From: Inia geoffrensis
Lineage: Eukaryota > Chordata > Mammalia > Artiodactyla > Iniidae
Assembly (NCBI GenBank): GCA_036417435.1
Contig: CM070900.1
Span: 37,425,496-37,489,495, forward strand
Reading direction: 5' to 3'
Length of the DNA stretch: 64,000 nt
Shown one piece after another: positions 29,444 to 41,220 of the stretch (positions within the stretch are counted from its first letter, which is position 1; each line of letters starts with the position of its first letter). A model generated the notes under the pieces. The model was not told the origin of the DNA. It saw only the letters and a program-made list of their open reading frames with translations, and did not search any database. Position numbers and translations under genes: made by a program.

Positions 29444-31169
29444 TTTCCTGAATATATTCAGGAAAAAACGCATACGCCCTTTTTGGCCAAGTGCATCATT
29501 GTCGACGTTCTGCCTCTTTTCATATGCTTTAAATGCAATTCCAATCAACCTCCTGAAACCTGTTTCCTGCAGTTGTGCCTCACTTTCAAGTCCTCTTCAC
29601 AGCCTTACTGCAATATATTTTTGGACGATAGTTGTCCTTTATAACTCTGCAGGTTTGTGAAATGCAGTGCCCCTGAGCTCCTTTTTTCAACTCGCTTTCT
29701 TGTGAGCTGGCCGCAAAGCTGCGGGATTGCTTCAGGTGCTGTGCTTGTTCCAGCACGGCACGCTGAGGCTTTGCTTAATTCTTCTCCCTGGTGGGAAATT
29801 AAGAGTTAAATGTGGCCGTCCAAACACCTACAGCTAGTCTCCCATTGGTTCTCCCTATTCCTGTTCATCCTCTGCAGAAATTGCAAACTCTGCCTAACAG
29901 GAGGTCAAGGGCACTGACTCTCCAAGTCGGGAGATTTTTAGTAAAGCGTCTGGAATGGCGAATCCGAGTACCAGGGGACGAAAACTGAGATGCGTTTTAG
30001 AAACGTTGCCCGATCACACGGTGGACCATCCTCTCGGTTTCCCATGCATGTTTTACCTGAAGGAAGAATCCCTTCAACCTGGAGAGTTGGGGCCCTTTGA
30101 GTGGCTAGCATGCAGTATTATGTCAAAGCGTCTGCATTTGCTCACCAAACCTCATCAATTCTCTCAACCCCAAGTGTCCAGCCTTATGTCTCACGCAGCT
30201 GTGGGTGTAAATGCGGGAAATCCAGGTTTCATCACAAGCCCTGAACGAATTATTTAAGAATTTCTCTCTATTTCACTGTCTTTGTGTTTTGTTTGGGAAA
30301 TGTATTTTTATAATGGGGTTTAGCGGCTTGTCACTGCTGTGTTTATGCCGCTCTACACACACTTGGTTCTTTTACGGAGACATATCAGTACATAGGTTTT
30401 AAGATTCTGAGTAGTCAGGTATGTTCCTGTGCGTTGAATACGGGGTGCTGAGTCCATTTCTCTGGGCAAGGAGTAGGTTCTATTAAAGATTTGGCTTATG
30501 GAACGGTGTCTGTGCTAATTTCAATCTCTGGTTGTATGCAGCACCCCAACTCACCTTTCCCCTGAAGCACACATATGTTTGTTTTCTAAACGTGAGACTC
30601 TGTTCTGTTTTGTAATCCAGTTCATGTGTAGCCAAGTTTACCCTCCTTCTGTTAGTGATATCTTATGATATCATGAGTTTCTTTCTCTGTGCGATTTATT
30701 TCACTTAGAATCATCGTTCCTAAATCCACTCATTATGCTGCTACGGGGCTGATGCCATTGATTTCATTCCTGAATGATATTCCATTGTACATAAGTACCA
30801 CAACTTCCTTATCCATTTTTCTCTTTCTGGGATATTTAAGTGGTACCGTGGTTGAGGTTCTTGTAAACAGAGCAGCTGCAAACTTTGGGGTGGCTGTATC
30901 TTTTTCCTTTTAATTTCCCTAAGCTATAGACCATACGTGGAAGTGCCCTAGGCTCTGTAGCTGTTTTTTCGGTGTTTCAGGAAACACCATTCGCTTCTCC
31001 AGAGTTGCTTTTGGCAATTTATATCCCGCCCATCAGCATAGCTAGGCTCCCTGATCTCCGTGGCCTGTCCTGCCTTTCTGATTTTTACACTTTTTTCAGA
31101 TGTCTCTTTTGACCATTGGCAAGAGAGAGTTCATTGTAGTGCGGATTTCCATTGCTAGATTGCTTGGTT

Positions 31170-31213
31170 GACCAAAAAGGGCGTATGCGTTTTTTCCTAA
31201 ATATATTCAGGAA
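31170..31213. repeat. Half palindrome in array A
   Basis: The left arm and centre remain (TGACCAAAAAGGGCGTATGC onward), but the right arm is deleted down to CAGGAAAGTGCATC. Confidence 0.85.
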
Positions 31214-32887
31214 AGTGCATCATTGTCGTAGTTCTGCCTCTTTTCATATGCTTTAAAGGGAAATGCAATTTACCTCTTGAAATCGGTTTCCTGCAATTCT
31301 GCCTTGCTTTCAAGGCCTCTTCGTAGCCTTAACTCAATATACTTTTGGCAGATTGTTGTCCTTTATAACTGCAGGTTTGTGAAACACAGTGCCCCTGAGC
31401 TCGTTTTTTTCAACTCGCTTTCTTGTGAGCTGTCCTCAAAACCGCATGATTGCTTCAGGCCCCATCCTTGTGCTGGTGCGTCTTGCTGAGCCTTTGGTAT
31501 ATTCATCTTTCTCATGTTAAATTAGAGTGACTTGTGCCCATCAAAACCCCTATAGCTAATTTCTCTTTGTTTCCCCCTCTTCCCATTCATCCTCCGTACT
31601 AACTGCCGACCATGCGAAAGAGGAACTTAAAGGCATTGACTCTCCAAGTGGGGAGATTTTTAGTAAAGCACCTGGTATGTCGATCTGGAGCCCCAGGAGA
31701 GGAAAAATGAGGTGCGTTTTAGAAACCTTGCCCGATCACATGGTTTATCATCCGCTGGGTTTCCCATGCATGGTTTAGCTGTAGGAAGATTACCTTAAAG
31801 TTGGAATGTTGGGTCCCATGGAATGAGTAGCATGCAGTATTGCATTAAAGGGTCGGCATTTGCTCACCAGCACTCACCAATCCTCTCAGCCCCAAGTGTC
31901 CAGCCTTATGTCTTATCCATCTATGGGTTTATATGTGGTCAATCCAGGTTGCATCACAGCCCCTGAAAGAATTTTTTAATAATTTTTCTCTCTTTCGTTG
32001 TCTCTGAGTTTTGTTTTTTAAATTTATTATAATGGGGTTTAGCTGATTTTCACTGCTGTGTTTGTGCCACTCTGCACACACTTGATTCCCTTATGGAGAT
32101 ATATGAATACATAGGTTTTAAGATTCTTACCACTCAGATATATTCCTCTGCGGTGAATAGGGGGTGTTGAGACCAGTTCATTGAGCAAGGTGTAGATCTT
32201 GTCTATTACCTATTTGGTTTATTGAACGGTAACTGTGCTAATTTCAAACTCTGGTTTTATGCATCACCCCACCTCACCTTTCCCCTCAAGCTGACATAAG
32301 TATCTTTTCTAAATGTGAGGCACTGTTCTGTTTTGTAATTCAGTTGTTGTGCAGCCATATTTACATTCTCTCTATAAGTGATATCTTATGATATGTTTCT
32401 TTTTCTGTGTGACTTATTTCAAGTAGTATCTTCGGATCTAAATCCACTCTTTATGCTTCTACTAGCCTTATAACATTGATTTTTTGGCAAAGAGATATTC
32501 CATTGTACATAAGTACCACATCTTCTTTATCCATTGTTCTCTTTCCTGGGATATTTAAGGTATACTGAAGTTGAGGTTCTTGTAAACAGAGCAGCCCTAA
32601 ACTTTGGTGTGGCTGTGTCTTGCTGATTTTTAGACTTCCCTAGGTATACTCTTGTGATTGGAGGTGCCGTATGCTCTGTAGCTTTGTTTTTTAGATGATT
32701 TAGGAACCACCATATACTTCTCCAGAGTGGCTCTCGGCAGTTTACACACCGCCCATCTGCGTATAAAGGCTCCCTGTTCTCCATGGCCTGTCCTGCTTTT
32801 CTGGTTTTTACAATTCTTTTGGATGGCCCTTTTGACCGGTGGGAAATGAGACTGCTTTGTTATGTGGATTTGCTTTACTTGCTTGGT

Positions 32888-32956
32888 TGCCCATAAAGTG
32901 CGTATACGTTTTTTCCTGAATATATTCAGGAAAAAATTCATATGCGCTTTTTGGCC
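32888..32956. repeat. MITE-like palindrome, array A
   Basis: Two arms of about 34 bp around CCTGAATATATTCAGG with several mismatches (ATAAAGTG on the left, ATTCATATG on the right). Confidence 0.85.
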
Positions 32957-34626
32957 AACTGCATCCTTGTCGAAATTCTGCCGCCTTTCATGTGCTTTAA
33001 AGACGAGTCCAATCTATCTCTTGAAGTCTGTTTCCTGCAATTCGTTCTTGCATTCAGATCCTCTTCTTTGTCTTACCTCAACATATTTTTGGACGTTAGT
33101 TTTCATTTATAAATCTGCAGGTTTGTGAATTGCAGTGACCCTGATCTCCATTTTTTAAGTTGCTTTTTTGTGAGCTGGCCTCAAACCCGCAGGATTGCTT
33201 CAGGCCCTATTTTGGCTCCGGGGAGTCAGGCTGAGCCTTTTTTAAATTCTTATTCTTAATGGGAAATTAGAGTGACATGTCCCCGCCCAAACCCCTACAA
33301 CTATTCTCTCATTGGTTCACCCTCTTCCCGTTCATCCTCCTCACAATTTGCAAAATGTGCGAAACAGAAGTTTACATGTGCTGATTCTCCAAGTGCGGAG
33401 ATTCTAAGTAGTGTGGCTGGAATGGTGCACAGGAGCACCAGGAGAGGATAAATGAGATGCATTTTAGACACATCTCCCGATCACATGGTGTACAGCCCTC
33501 TGGGTTTTCCATGCATGTTTTAGCTGTAGGAAGATCCCTTGACCCTGCAGATTTGGGACCCATTGAATGGGTACCAGGTAGTATTACTTTAAAGGATGTG
33601 CATTTCCTCATCCAACCTCACATTTCTCTTAGCGCGAACAGTTTCCAGCCTTATGTCTCATCCTGCTGTGGGTCTAGATGTGTTCAATCCATGTTGCATC
33701 ATTACCCCTGAGGAAAAGTTGTAAGAGGTTTTCTCTGTCTCTGTCGTTTATTTTTTTCAATTTATTATTATATTGGTTACAGCTGATTTTCAAAGCTCTG
33801 TTTCTTGCTGCTGTACATCCACTTGATTCACGTACAGAGAGACATCAATAAATTCTTTTTCAGATTCTTACCAGTCGTATACATTCTTTTCCGGTGACTT
33901 GAGTGTGCTGAGTGCAGTTCTTTTAGCTACTGTGTAGGCCTTGTTGATTATCAATTTGGTATTTGGAATGGTATCTTTGCTAATTTCAACCTCTTGGATA
34001 ATGCCTCACCCCTCCCCACCTTTCCCGTTTAGCAGCCTTATGCATGTTTTCTACATATTTGGCTATGTTTTTCTTTTGTAATTTATTTCATGTGTAGCCA
34101 TTTGGGATTCCACTTTTAAGTGATATCATGATATGTGTCTTTTTCTTTTTGAATCATGTCACTTAGAATGATCATACATAACTCCTCCGGAGTTGTTGCA
34201 ACTGGCCATATTTCATTGATTTCTAGGCTGAGTAATATTCCACTCTACATAAGTACCACATCTCTATCCATTTTTTCCCTCCAGAGACATTTAAGTTATA
34301 TCCTAGTCGGGGATCTTTTAAACAGAGAGGCGGTAAACACCGGGGTGCCTGTGTCCTCTCGATTTTTGTTTTTCCCAAGATATACGCCCATGAATGCAAG
34401 TGCCCTATGCTCTGTAGCTCATTTTTTAGATGTTTTAGTAAACACAATACACTTCTCCAGAGTGGCCGTTGGCAATATACATTTTCACTATAAACCTCAC
34501 AGGGCGCCCTTTTCTCCTCGCCCTGTCCTGCATTTCTGGTGTTTATACTTTATGAGGACAGCTCTTCTGACTGATGCGAAGTGATAGCTTTTGTAGTACT
34601 GATTTCCAGTGCCCACCTGTTTGGTT

Positions 34627-34693
34627 GGCAAAAAAGGGTTTATGCCCTTTTCTTGAACATATTCAGAAAAAAACACATACACCCTTTTTGGCC
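34627..34693. repeat. Degenerate MITE-like palindrome, array A
   Basis: The centre has decayed to TTGAACATATTCAG. The outer TTTTTGGCC arm and the left GGCAAAAAAGGG arm are still recognisable. Confidence 0.8.
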
Positions 34694-35280
34694 AACTGCA
34701 ATGTTGGCAATGTTCAGCCCCTTTTCCTGTGCTTAATGGCGAGTCTTTTCTACCTCTTCAAATCCCTTTCCTGCCATTCTCCCTTGCTTACAAGTCCTTT
34801 TCTGTGACTTTCCTCAAGACATTTTTCAGTGACAGATATTTTCAACTCTGCAGTTTCGTGAATTTTAGTGCAGTTCCATTTTTCAACTTGTGTTTATGGG
34901 AACTGGCTACAAAGCAGCGGGATTTCCTAAAGCCCTATTCTGTTTCCATGGGCAATCCTAGCCTTTGGTCAATTCGTCTTCCTGATTGGAAATTACAGTG
35001 ACATGTGCCTGTTCGAACACCTAGGACTTGTCTCTCATTGTTCCTCATCCTTCTGCTTCATCCTCTTGACAAGTTCCAAACTGTATGCAACAGGATGTTG
35101 ACGGTGCTGACATCTCCAAATGGGGAGATTGTTAGTAAAGACGCTGGAGGGGCGAACCTGAGCACCAGGAGATGAGGAGATGAGATGCCTTTTCCAAACT
35201 CTTCCCGTTCAGACTGTGTACCATCCTCTGGTTGTGACAGGCATGTGTTAGCAGTAGGAAGGGTACCGTTCATGTAAGGA

Positions 35281-35989
35281 GAACACCAGGGCTTTTTCCA
35301 AATCAGTGTCTCCCCGAACCCCAAACTGGGGAATTTTTTAAGCTACGGTTACACATATGTTCATTAAGGGCCTTGGAAAGTAGGCAGAGTCCGAACTTTA
35401 GATGATTGAAGTCTTCAGGGTCAGAAGCACTCACCATAGGCTTCCCTTAGGTTACATTTTAACTGCCATTGATAGATGATGTCAATAAAAAAATATCTAT
35501 TCTTTTTCAGATTATTTCCCCTTATAGGTTATTGTAAAATATTGAGTGTAGTTCCCTGTGCTATACAGTAGTTCCTTGTTGATGATCTATTTTATACATA
35601 ACAGTGTGTATGTGTTAATCCCAAAATGTTAATTTATCCCTCCTCCCACCTTTCCCCTTTGGTAATAATAAATTATAAGATTTTATACTTCTCAGAAATG
35701 GGGGAGTTGAAAGAGAGGTAGCATTTTCATTGGAAAAGCATTTAAAACAAGATTGAAGCTTTAACCAAGATTATTAGATGGACATCCTTGGAAAGAAATC
35801 ACTTCATTTCTCTAATATTGACCTGACAAATAAGACAAACCTTTTCACTGAACTTCCTTATAATAAAGTGATGGAAATATAAAATGGAAGTGTTAGAAAC
35901 ATCTTATTTTACCCGAGCCTTATACACTGTTGTATGTTAATTACAGTTTGGCTCACACATCTGTTCACTGAAGTTACAATGTTCTCAAT
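35281..35989. other. Array edge, L1 3' UTR scrap and unassigned sequence
   Basis: From about 35505 to 35665 antisense L1 3' UTR phrases appear ('gtagttccctgtgctataca', 'gttaatcccaaaatgttaat'). The rest is AT-rich with no gene. Confidence 0.55.
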
Positions 35990-37229
35990 TTCTGTTACTG
36001 ATCCTCCAGAGTGGGCCCCAACAAGGGTCCCCCTGCCCAGTGTCATTGGAGCCAACAGATGGAGACTGAATTTGGTTCAGAAGCAAAGGAAACTTTATAT
36101 TTTGATCAGAGAATGGAGAGGTGAGAGCATGCACTACCCCGCGGGCTGTGGGCTGGGCTGCTGTGTAGGGATCCCGGCAGTGTCAGTGGGAGGGAGGGGG
36201 CGGAGCTCTCGAGGGCCGGGTTGGCTGCTGCTCAGGATCTATATCATGAAGTCTGCACTGGGCCCCGTGAGCTGAGGTGTCGACCCAGCCATTCTGCACT
36301 AGGAAATCGGGTCTGAAGTGCCGGGTGTGGGACCTCTGCATGCGGGACCGTCCGAGCACGTGAAATTAGACAAAGCACAAAGGATGAAAAAGGTTAGACT
36401 TTATTTTATTGCCCAGATTCTATTTTTATCTCCGAGGGACTTTTAATGGGCTTTGCCGGTGACAAACCCCTCCTCTGCCTTTTGTCCCGTTCCTCATTCT
36501 TGGAGGGCTGAGGGTGCAAACCCCTCTTCTGTAACTGCTGAGTGCTGAGTTGGGAGCCCTCATACCTGGGGGCGAGGGTCAGAACTTCTCCCCAGCAGCC
36601 TCCAGGTGACGTTGATTGTCCCCAGGCCTCCTGCCTCACCTCACTGCTCGTCCGCCTGAGCACCAGCATTGGAAGGGTTATAGATTCTAATGACCTTTAA
36701 GGGTCCAGGAAAGAGATGTGCAGAGACGCTGTGGGGGCCGGTTTTATCCCGCCAACATGTGTTCGGCCACCTTAGGCTGATGGTTTCTGCCAGTCTAGGT
36801 GCTCTGACCAGTAGTCTGTGCTTTCTTCAGTTAGGCCCCTGAATTAACGTACAAACAGCACCAGGTGTCAGAGCCCTGCCTGCTCAACTCCCAGAGAGTC
36901 CAGGGTCGGTGGTGATCCAGGACCATGACGGCCACTGAGTCAACGGCCTTTTGAAGTAGCCAGGAGTCCAGCCGGTCTCATTGGCCACCGTCACTGCGGT
37001 GTCTGTAGGCTTTTCTATGGTGACAGCGTGATATACGGTTCCAACGCCAAGCTTATTAGCTCCCCTCTGGGTGCAGTAATTCCTGCAAGCAGTAGTCTAC
37101 TCTTTTGGGACACACTCTTGTTGTTTTCTGAGAGAAACTCCAGGTCAAGTGATGGTCACTCGAGTCGTCATGGTGCCCCGTTGCCCCCGTTTGTCTCTCT
37201 GGAGGTTGGAGTTGGAGGGCCTTCTCACT
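35990..37229 (-). other. Sequence flanking the retroviral remnant
   Basis: GC-moderate sequence that probably belongs to the same antisense endogenous retrovirus. It includes an AAAGGTTAGACTTTATTTTA stretch (36388) that would be an A-rich signal on the minus strand. I could not identify LTR boundaries, primer-binding site or env, so this is only a positional guess. Confidence 0.3.
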
Positions 37230-38180
37230 CGAGGTCAGTGTGCCCACGGAGCGAACCCTGCAACTTCAGGGCATGGTGGGTGGTTAGGATCACCACGTGG
37301 GGTCCTTTTCCCTTAGGACGGAGGTGGCCTTGCGGGCTGCAGATTTCCAGGTTTTTAGATACTGCCAGTATCCTGGCCAGATGTGGCGGTGGGCCAAGCC
37401 CCTTGGTGACCATAGTTTATCCTACCTGGATGGCATTCTTGCATTGTTCCATTTCAAGTGGTCCCAGTTTTTGCACTAATACTCCAATGGCGATTCACCT
37501 TTCACTGGGAATGTAAAGGTCAAAGGGTTTAGCTAAATTAGGGAGTTCCAGGGTAAGGGTTTGAACTGACTGTTCTTTCCATTCTTGAAAGGCCACTTCT
37601 GCATTCTATTCAAAAGGATCATCATCTTTTCCTTTCAATGTTTCATATAGAGGCCCAGCTATTAGACTGTAGTTAGGGATCCAGATGCAGTGGATCCCGA
37701 CCTCCCCAGGAACCCCTAAGCTGTCTTCTAGTTTTAGAAGGGGTAAGGCTGCAAATAGTTTCTTCCCTTTCCTGGGATGGGCTTCTCCGACCTTCTGTGA
37801 GAATGAAGCCCATGCAGGTCACCTTAGTCTGTGATATTTGAGCTTTTTCTTGGACACCTTCTATCCTTTATTGGCTTGGTAGTTCAGAGGCCTCCTTAGT
37901 AGGGCTGGCGATCAGAATATCATCTGCATATTGAAGGAGGGTTTTCTTTTCCAGAGGTAGAACTTTTAGGTTTTTAGCTAAGCTTTCCCCAAATCTGGTT
38001 TGGGAATTTTTGAACCCTTGGGGCAAGACGGCCCAGCAGTATTGTTTTTGTTGTATGTTGAGTCCTACCACTCACAAACCAAAATTTCTTGTGACTCTGG
38101 GACTAATGGAATACAGAAGAAGGCATCATGGAAGTCTAATACAGAATACTATGTCCTGGTGGATGGTAGAATGACCAGCA
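37230..38180 (-). mobile_element. Antisense class I endogenous retrovirus pol remnant
   Basis: On the minus strand, reverse-transcriptase sequence comes first (38170-37865). It includes a DAFFCIPL-like segment, LPQGF and the active-site box YADD within LLQYADDILIA. Further along, about 37420-37230, a stretch matches the C-terminal integrase part (KGPHVVILTT followed by ALKLQG). The order agrees with pol. Most of the RT thumb, RNase H and the integrase core is missing between them, and frames shift repeatedly. It is a dead gammaretrovirus-like ERV fragment with no intact gene. Motif placement is by eye only. Confidence 0.8.
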
Positions 38181-38262
38181 GGGTGCAGGAATTAGGAACT
38201 ACTGGATGTATATCCTCGGTGGCTTCACTGACTGTCCTGACATCCTTTACCAGGTCCCCAGC

Positions 38263-38397
38263 AGCCCACGGGGCTCTCGTGGTCAGACCAATCCCAGGAT
38301 ATGGAGCTCACCTGGGCAGGTATCCCACCCCCACCCCAGCCCACGGGGCTCTCATGGTCAGGCCCCTCCCAGGATACAGAGCTACCCTTGCAGGTAC
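38263..38397. repeat. Two tandem repeats of about 67-75 bp
   Basis: 'agcccacggggctctcgtgg' at 38263 and 'agcccacggggctctcatgg' at about 38338 each continue for about 60 bp with few differences and end in CAGGTA. Confidence 0.8.
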
Positions 38398-39590
38398 CCT
38401 GGCAGGGCTGGGCACACAGGAACCATGCACATAGCCCTCATTGCAAAGCACCCCCAGCTTACGTGTCGCTCAGAGCTGACACAGAGCACCTCAGAACAGG
38501 ACTTGAACTAACAAACAGCAGCTCCGACAGGTCTGTGACCCTGGGCATCACTCTGTGCGGCCTCCCTCCACCTGGTTTTCCAGAGACTTCCACAGCACCC
38601 GGGGCACCAGGCTTCTGTCTCCACCCACCACCCACCCCTCCTCTCCCTGACTCCTGGGTTCCTCTCATTAGGAAAGGGTTTTCTTGAAGTTGTCTCCCAC
38701 TCATGGGCCAGATAAATGATTAGAAAACAAGCCAGAGCTGCAGCCCCTTGTCTATCCTGACTCTCAGGAGCCCACACCTGTTCCTTGGACCTGGCCGGTT
38801 CAGCAAGTTCCATTTTCTGCAACTGTGAGCCCCTGAAGGGTGATTATTGGCTGACCTGGGCAGCCTGACCTTGCCGGCCAGCCCTCCCCTGGTGTGCCTG
38901 GGTTGAGATCAATATAAACACCGCTCCGGGCAGCAAGAGCCCCTGCAGCTGTGCCTGATGCCATATTCTCTGCCCTGTCAGCAGTCTCAGGGCTGGGCTG
39001 GTGGGAGGGAGTGAGAGGCCATGGCTTTTTGGGTGGCCTAGTGTGAGTGGGGCTCTGCTGGACTTTCTGCAGCAGTTGCCAGGCTGCCACCTGCTAAAGA
39101 AGAGGATGTGTCACCCATACCTGCCGCTGGAATTTATCCCCGGGCAGAGGTGAGGAAGGAAAAGAGCAGTGGGGCCTGGGACAGGAGGGGTATCTCAGGC
39201 AGGGGAATGGAAAGCTTCCAGAAGAGCGGCCGGGGCCGGGACCATTCTGGCTGGCCCGCAGGCACCATGTTGGCCTGTGTGCTGTGGCTGGTGTGGCTCC
39301 ACGGCCCTTCCTCTGGGCTTTCAAATCCTTGTACACATTCAGGTGTTTTACCTGGGAAGGGTGGGAACAGTTCAGCAGCAGCTGGCCTGGGGCTCAGCTC
39401 ACTTTTACTCACAGACGCCTTGGCAGGGTCCCCCAGCTTTGCAATGAGGACGCTTGTTGCGTGGGAGCTGCTGGCTGAATGGGAGACGATTCCGCACCTC
39501 TGACCAACTTGAGAATTGTTTACAACTGGATCAAGTGAAATGATACGGTTTTCCTCTGTGTAACTGGTGGGTTCTGTTTTTTTTCCCTTT
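38398..39590. other. No gene recognised
   Basis: GC-rich, non-satellite sequence. Open frames occur on both strands (for example 39134-39658 minus, 174 codons) but none shows a known motif, so I call no gene. A TATAAA at about 38912 lies in plain sequence without an identifiable exon. Confidence 0.4.
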
Positions 39591-39699
39591 TTTTTCATTT
39601 TTGGTTCAAGGTAGATTTTATTCCTCTTTTTTGTATTTACAGATATAAGCATGGACATAATTTATTCATATACATACATGTATGTGAAGGGAAGAACTT

Positions 39700-40446
39700 T
39701 TTTTTCTGTTTTCCTTTTTCCAATTTTATTTTTTTAAAATTTTGAATTTTATTTTATTTTTTTATACAGCAGGTTCTTATAGGTTATCTGTTTTATACAT
39801 ATAAATGTATACATGCCAATCCTGATCTCTCAACTCCTCCCACCACCACCCACCCACGACTTTCCCCCCTTGGTGTCCATACGTTTGTTCTCTGTTCATC
39901 TGTACATCTGTTGCTCTGTTTCTGCCCTGCAAACCGGTTCATCTGTACCATTTTTCTAGGTTCCACATATATGCATTAATATATAATATTTGTTTTTCTC
40001 TTTCTGACTTACTTCACTCAGTATGACAGTCTCTAGATCCATCGACGTCTCTACAAATGACCCAATTTCATTACATTTTATGGCTGAGTAATATTCCATT
40101 TTATACATGTACCACATCTTTATGCATTCGTCTGTCTGTGGGCATTTAGGTTGCTTCCATTACCTGGCTATTTTAAATAGTGACGCAATGAACATTGTGG
40201 TGAATGTCTCTTTTTGGTTTATGGTATTGTCTGGGTATATGCCAGGTAGTGGGATTGCTGGGTCATATGGTAATTCAATTGTTACTTTTCTAAGGAACCT
40301 CCATACTGTTCTCCATAGTGACTGTATCAATTTACATTCCCAACAATAGTGGAAGAGGGTTCCTTTTCTCCACACCCATTCCAGCATTTGTTGTTTGTAT
40401 ATTTTGTGATGATGCCCATTCTAACAGGTGTGAGGTGATACCTCAT
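39700..40446 (-). mobile_element. Antisense L1 3' end
   Basis: 'cagcaggttcttataggtta', 'ggctgagtaatattccattt', 'cccaacaatagtggaagagg' and 'caggtgtgaggtgatacctc' form an uninterrupted antisense L1 3' UTR/ORF2 end. It stops at CCTCATTG, where array B begins. It is an ordinary L1, unlike the diverged L1-derived part of the satellite. Confidence 0.9.
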
Positions 40447-41164
40447 TGTTGAGTCTCTTTCGCTGAGCAAGGAGTAGGCCTTGTCTATTACATATTTGGA
40501 ACGGTATCTGTGCTAATTTCAGTCTCTGGTATTATGCAGCACCCCAACTCACCTTTCCCCTGAAGCACGCATATGTTTGTTTTCTAAATGTGAGACTCTG
40601 TTCTGTTTTTAATTCAGTTCATGTGTAGCCAAGTTTACATTTCCTCTATTAGTGATATCTTATGATAAGTTTCTTTTTCTGTGTGACTTACTTCACTTAC
40701 AATCATCGCACCTAAATCCACTCATTACGTTGCTATGGGCCTGATGACATTGATTTCATTGTTGAGTGATATTCCATTGTACATAAGTACCAAAACTTCT
40801 TTATCCATTTTCCTCTTTCTGGGATATTTAAGGTGTGTCACACTTGAGATTCTTGTAAACAGAGCAGCCCCAAACTTTGGGGTGGCTGTATCTTTTTCCT
40901 TTTAATTTCCCTAAGCTATAGGACCATAAGTGGAAGTGCCCTAGGCTCTGAAGCTTTGTATTTTAGATGTTTCAGGAAACACCATTCACTTTTCCAGAGT
41001 GGCTATTGGCAATTTACATCCCTCCCATCAGCATAACAAGGCTCCCTGATCTCCGTGGCCTGTCCTGCCTTTCTGGTTTTTACACTTTTTTCAGATGTCT
41101 CTTTTGACCTCTGGGAAGAGAGACTTCATTGTAGTGCGGATTTCCATTGCACACTTGCTTGGTT

Positions 41165-41220
41165 GGCTAAAAAGGGCGTATGCGTATATTCAGGAAAAAA
41201 CGCATACGCCCTTTTTGGCC
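41165..41220. repeat. Shortened MITE-like palindrome, array B
   Basis: Eleven to twelve bases are lost from the centre (left arm GCGTATGCG runs straight into TATATTCAGG). The outer arms still pair. Confidence 0.88.

Larger units (their letters stand above)
29444..35280 (+). repeat. Satellite array A (about 3.4 monomers of 1.74 kb)
   Basis: The landmark 'aattcttcttcctggtggga' and its variants recur at about 29777, 31500, 33243 and 34975. The palindrome recurs near 31190, 32920 and 34660. Spacing is 1.72-1.74 kb. About half of each monomer is an antisense L1 3' UTR and ORF2 end ('tgagtgatattccattgtac' next to 'aagtaccacaacttctttat', 'gtaaacagagcagccccaaa'). The monomer next to G3BP2 is close to the consensus of arrays B and C, while the last two are much more diverged and full of small indels. 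Open frames inside are not genes. Confidence 0.92.

Noticed and set aside
38880..38960. A TATA-box promoter at TATAAA (about 38912)
   Set aside because: No first exon, initiator context or downstream gene could be recognised.
39134..39658. A 174-codon minus-strand gene
   Set aside because: No domain, no splice context, and it runs into L1-like AT-rich sequence at its start.
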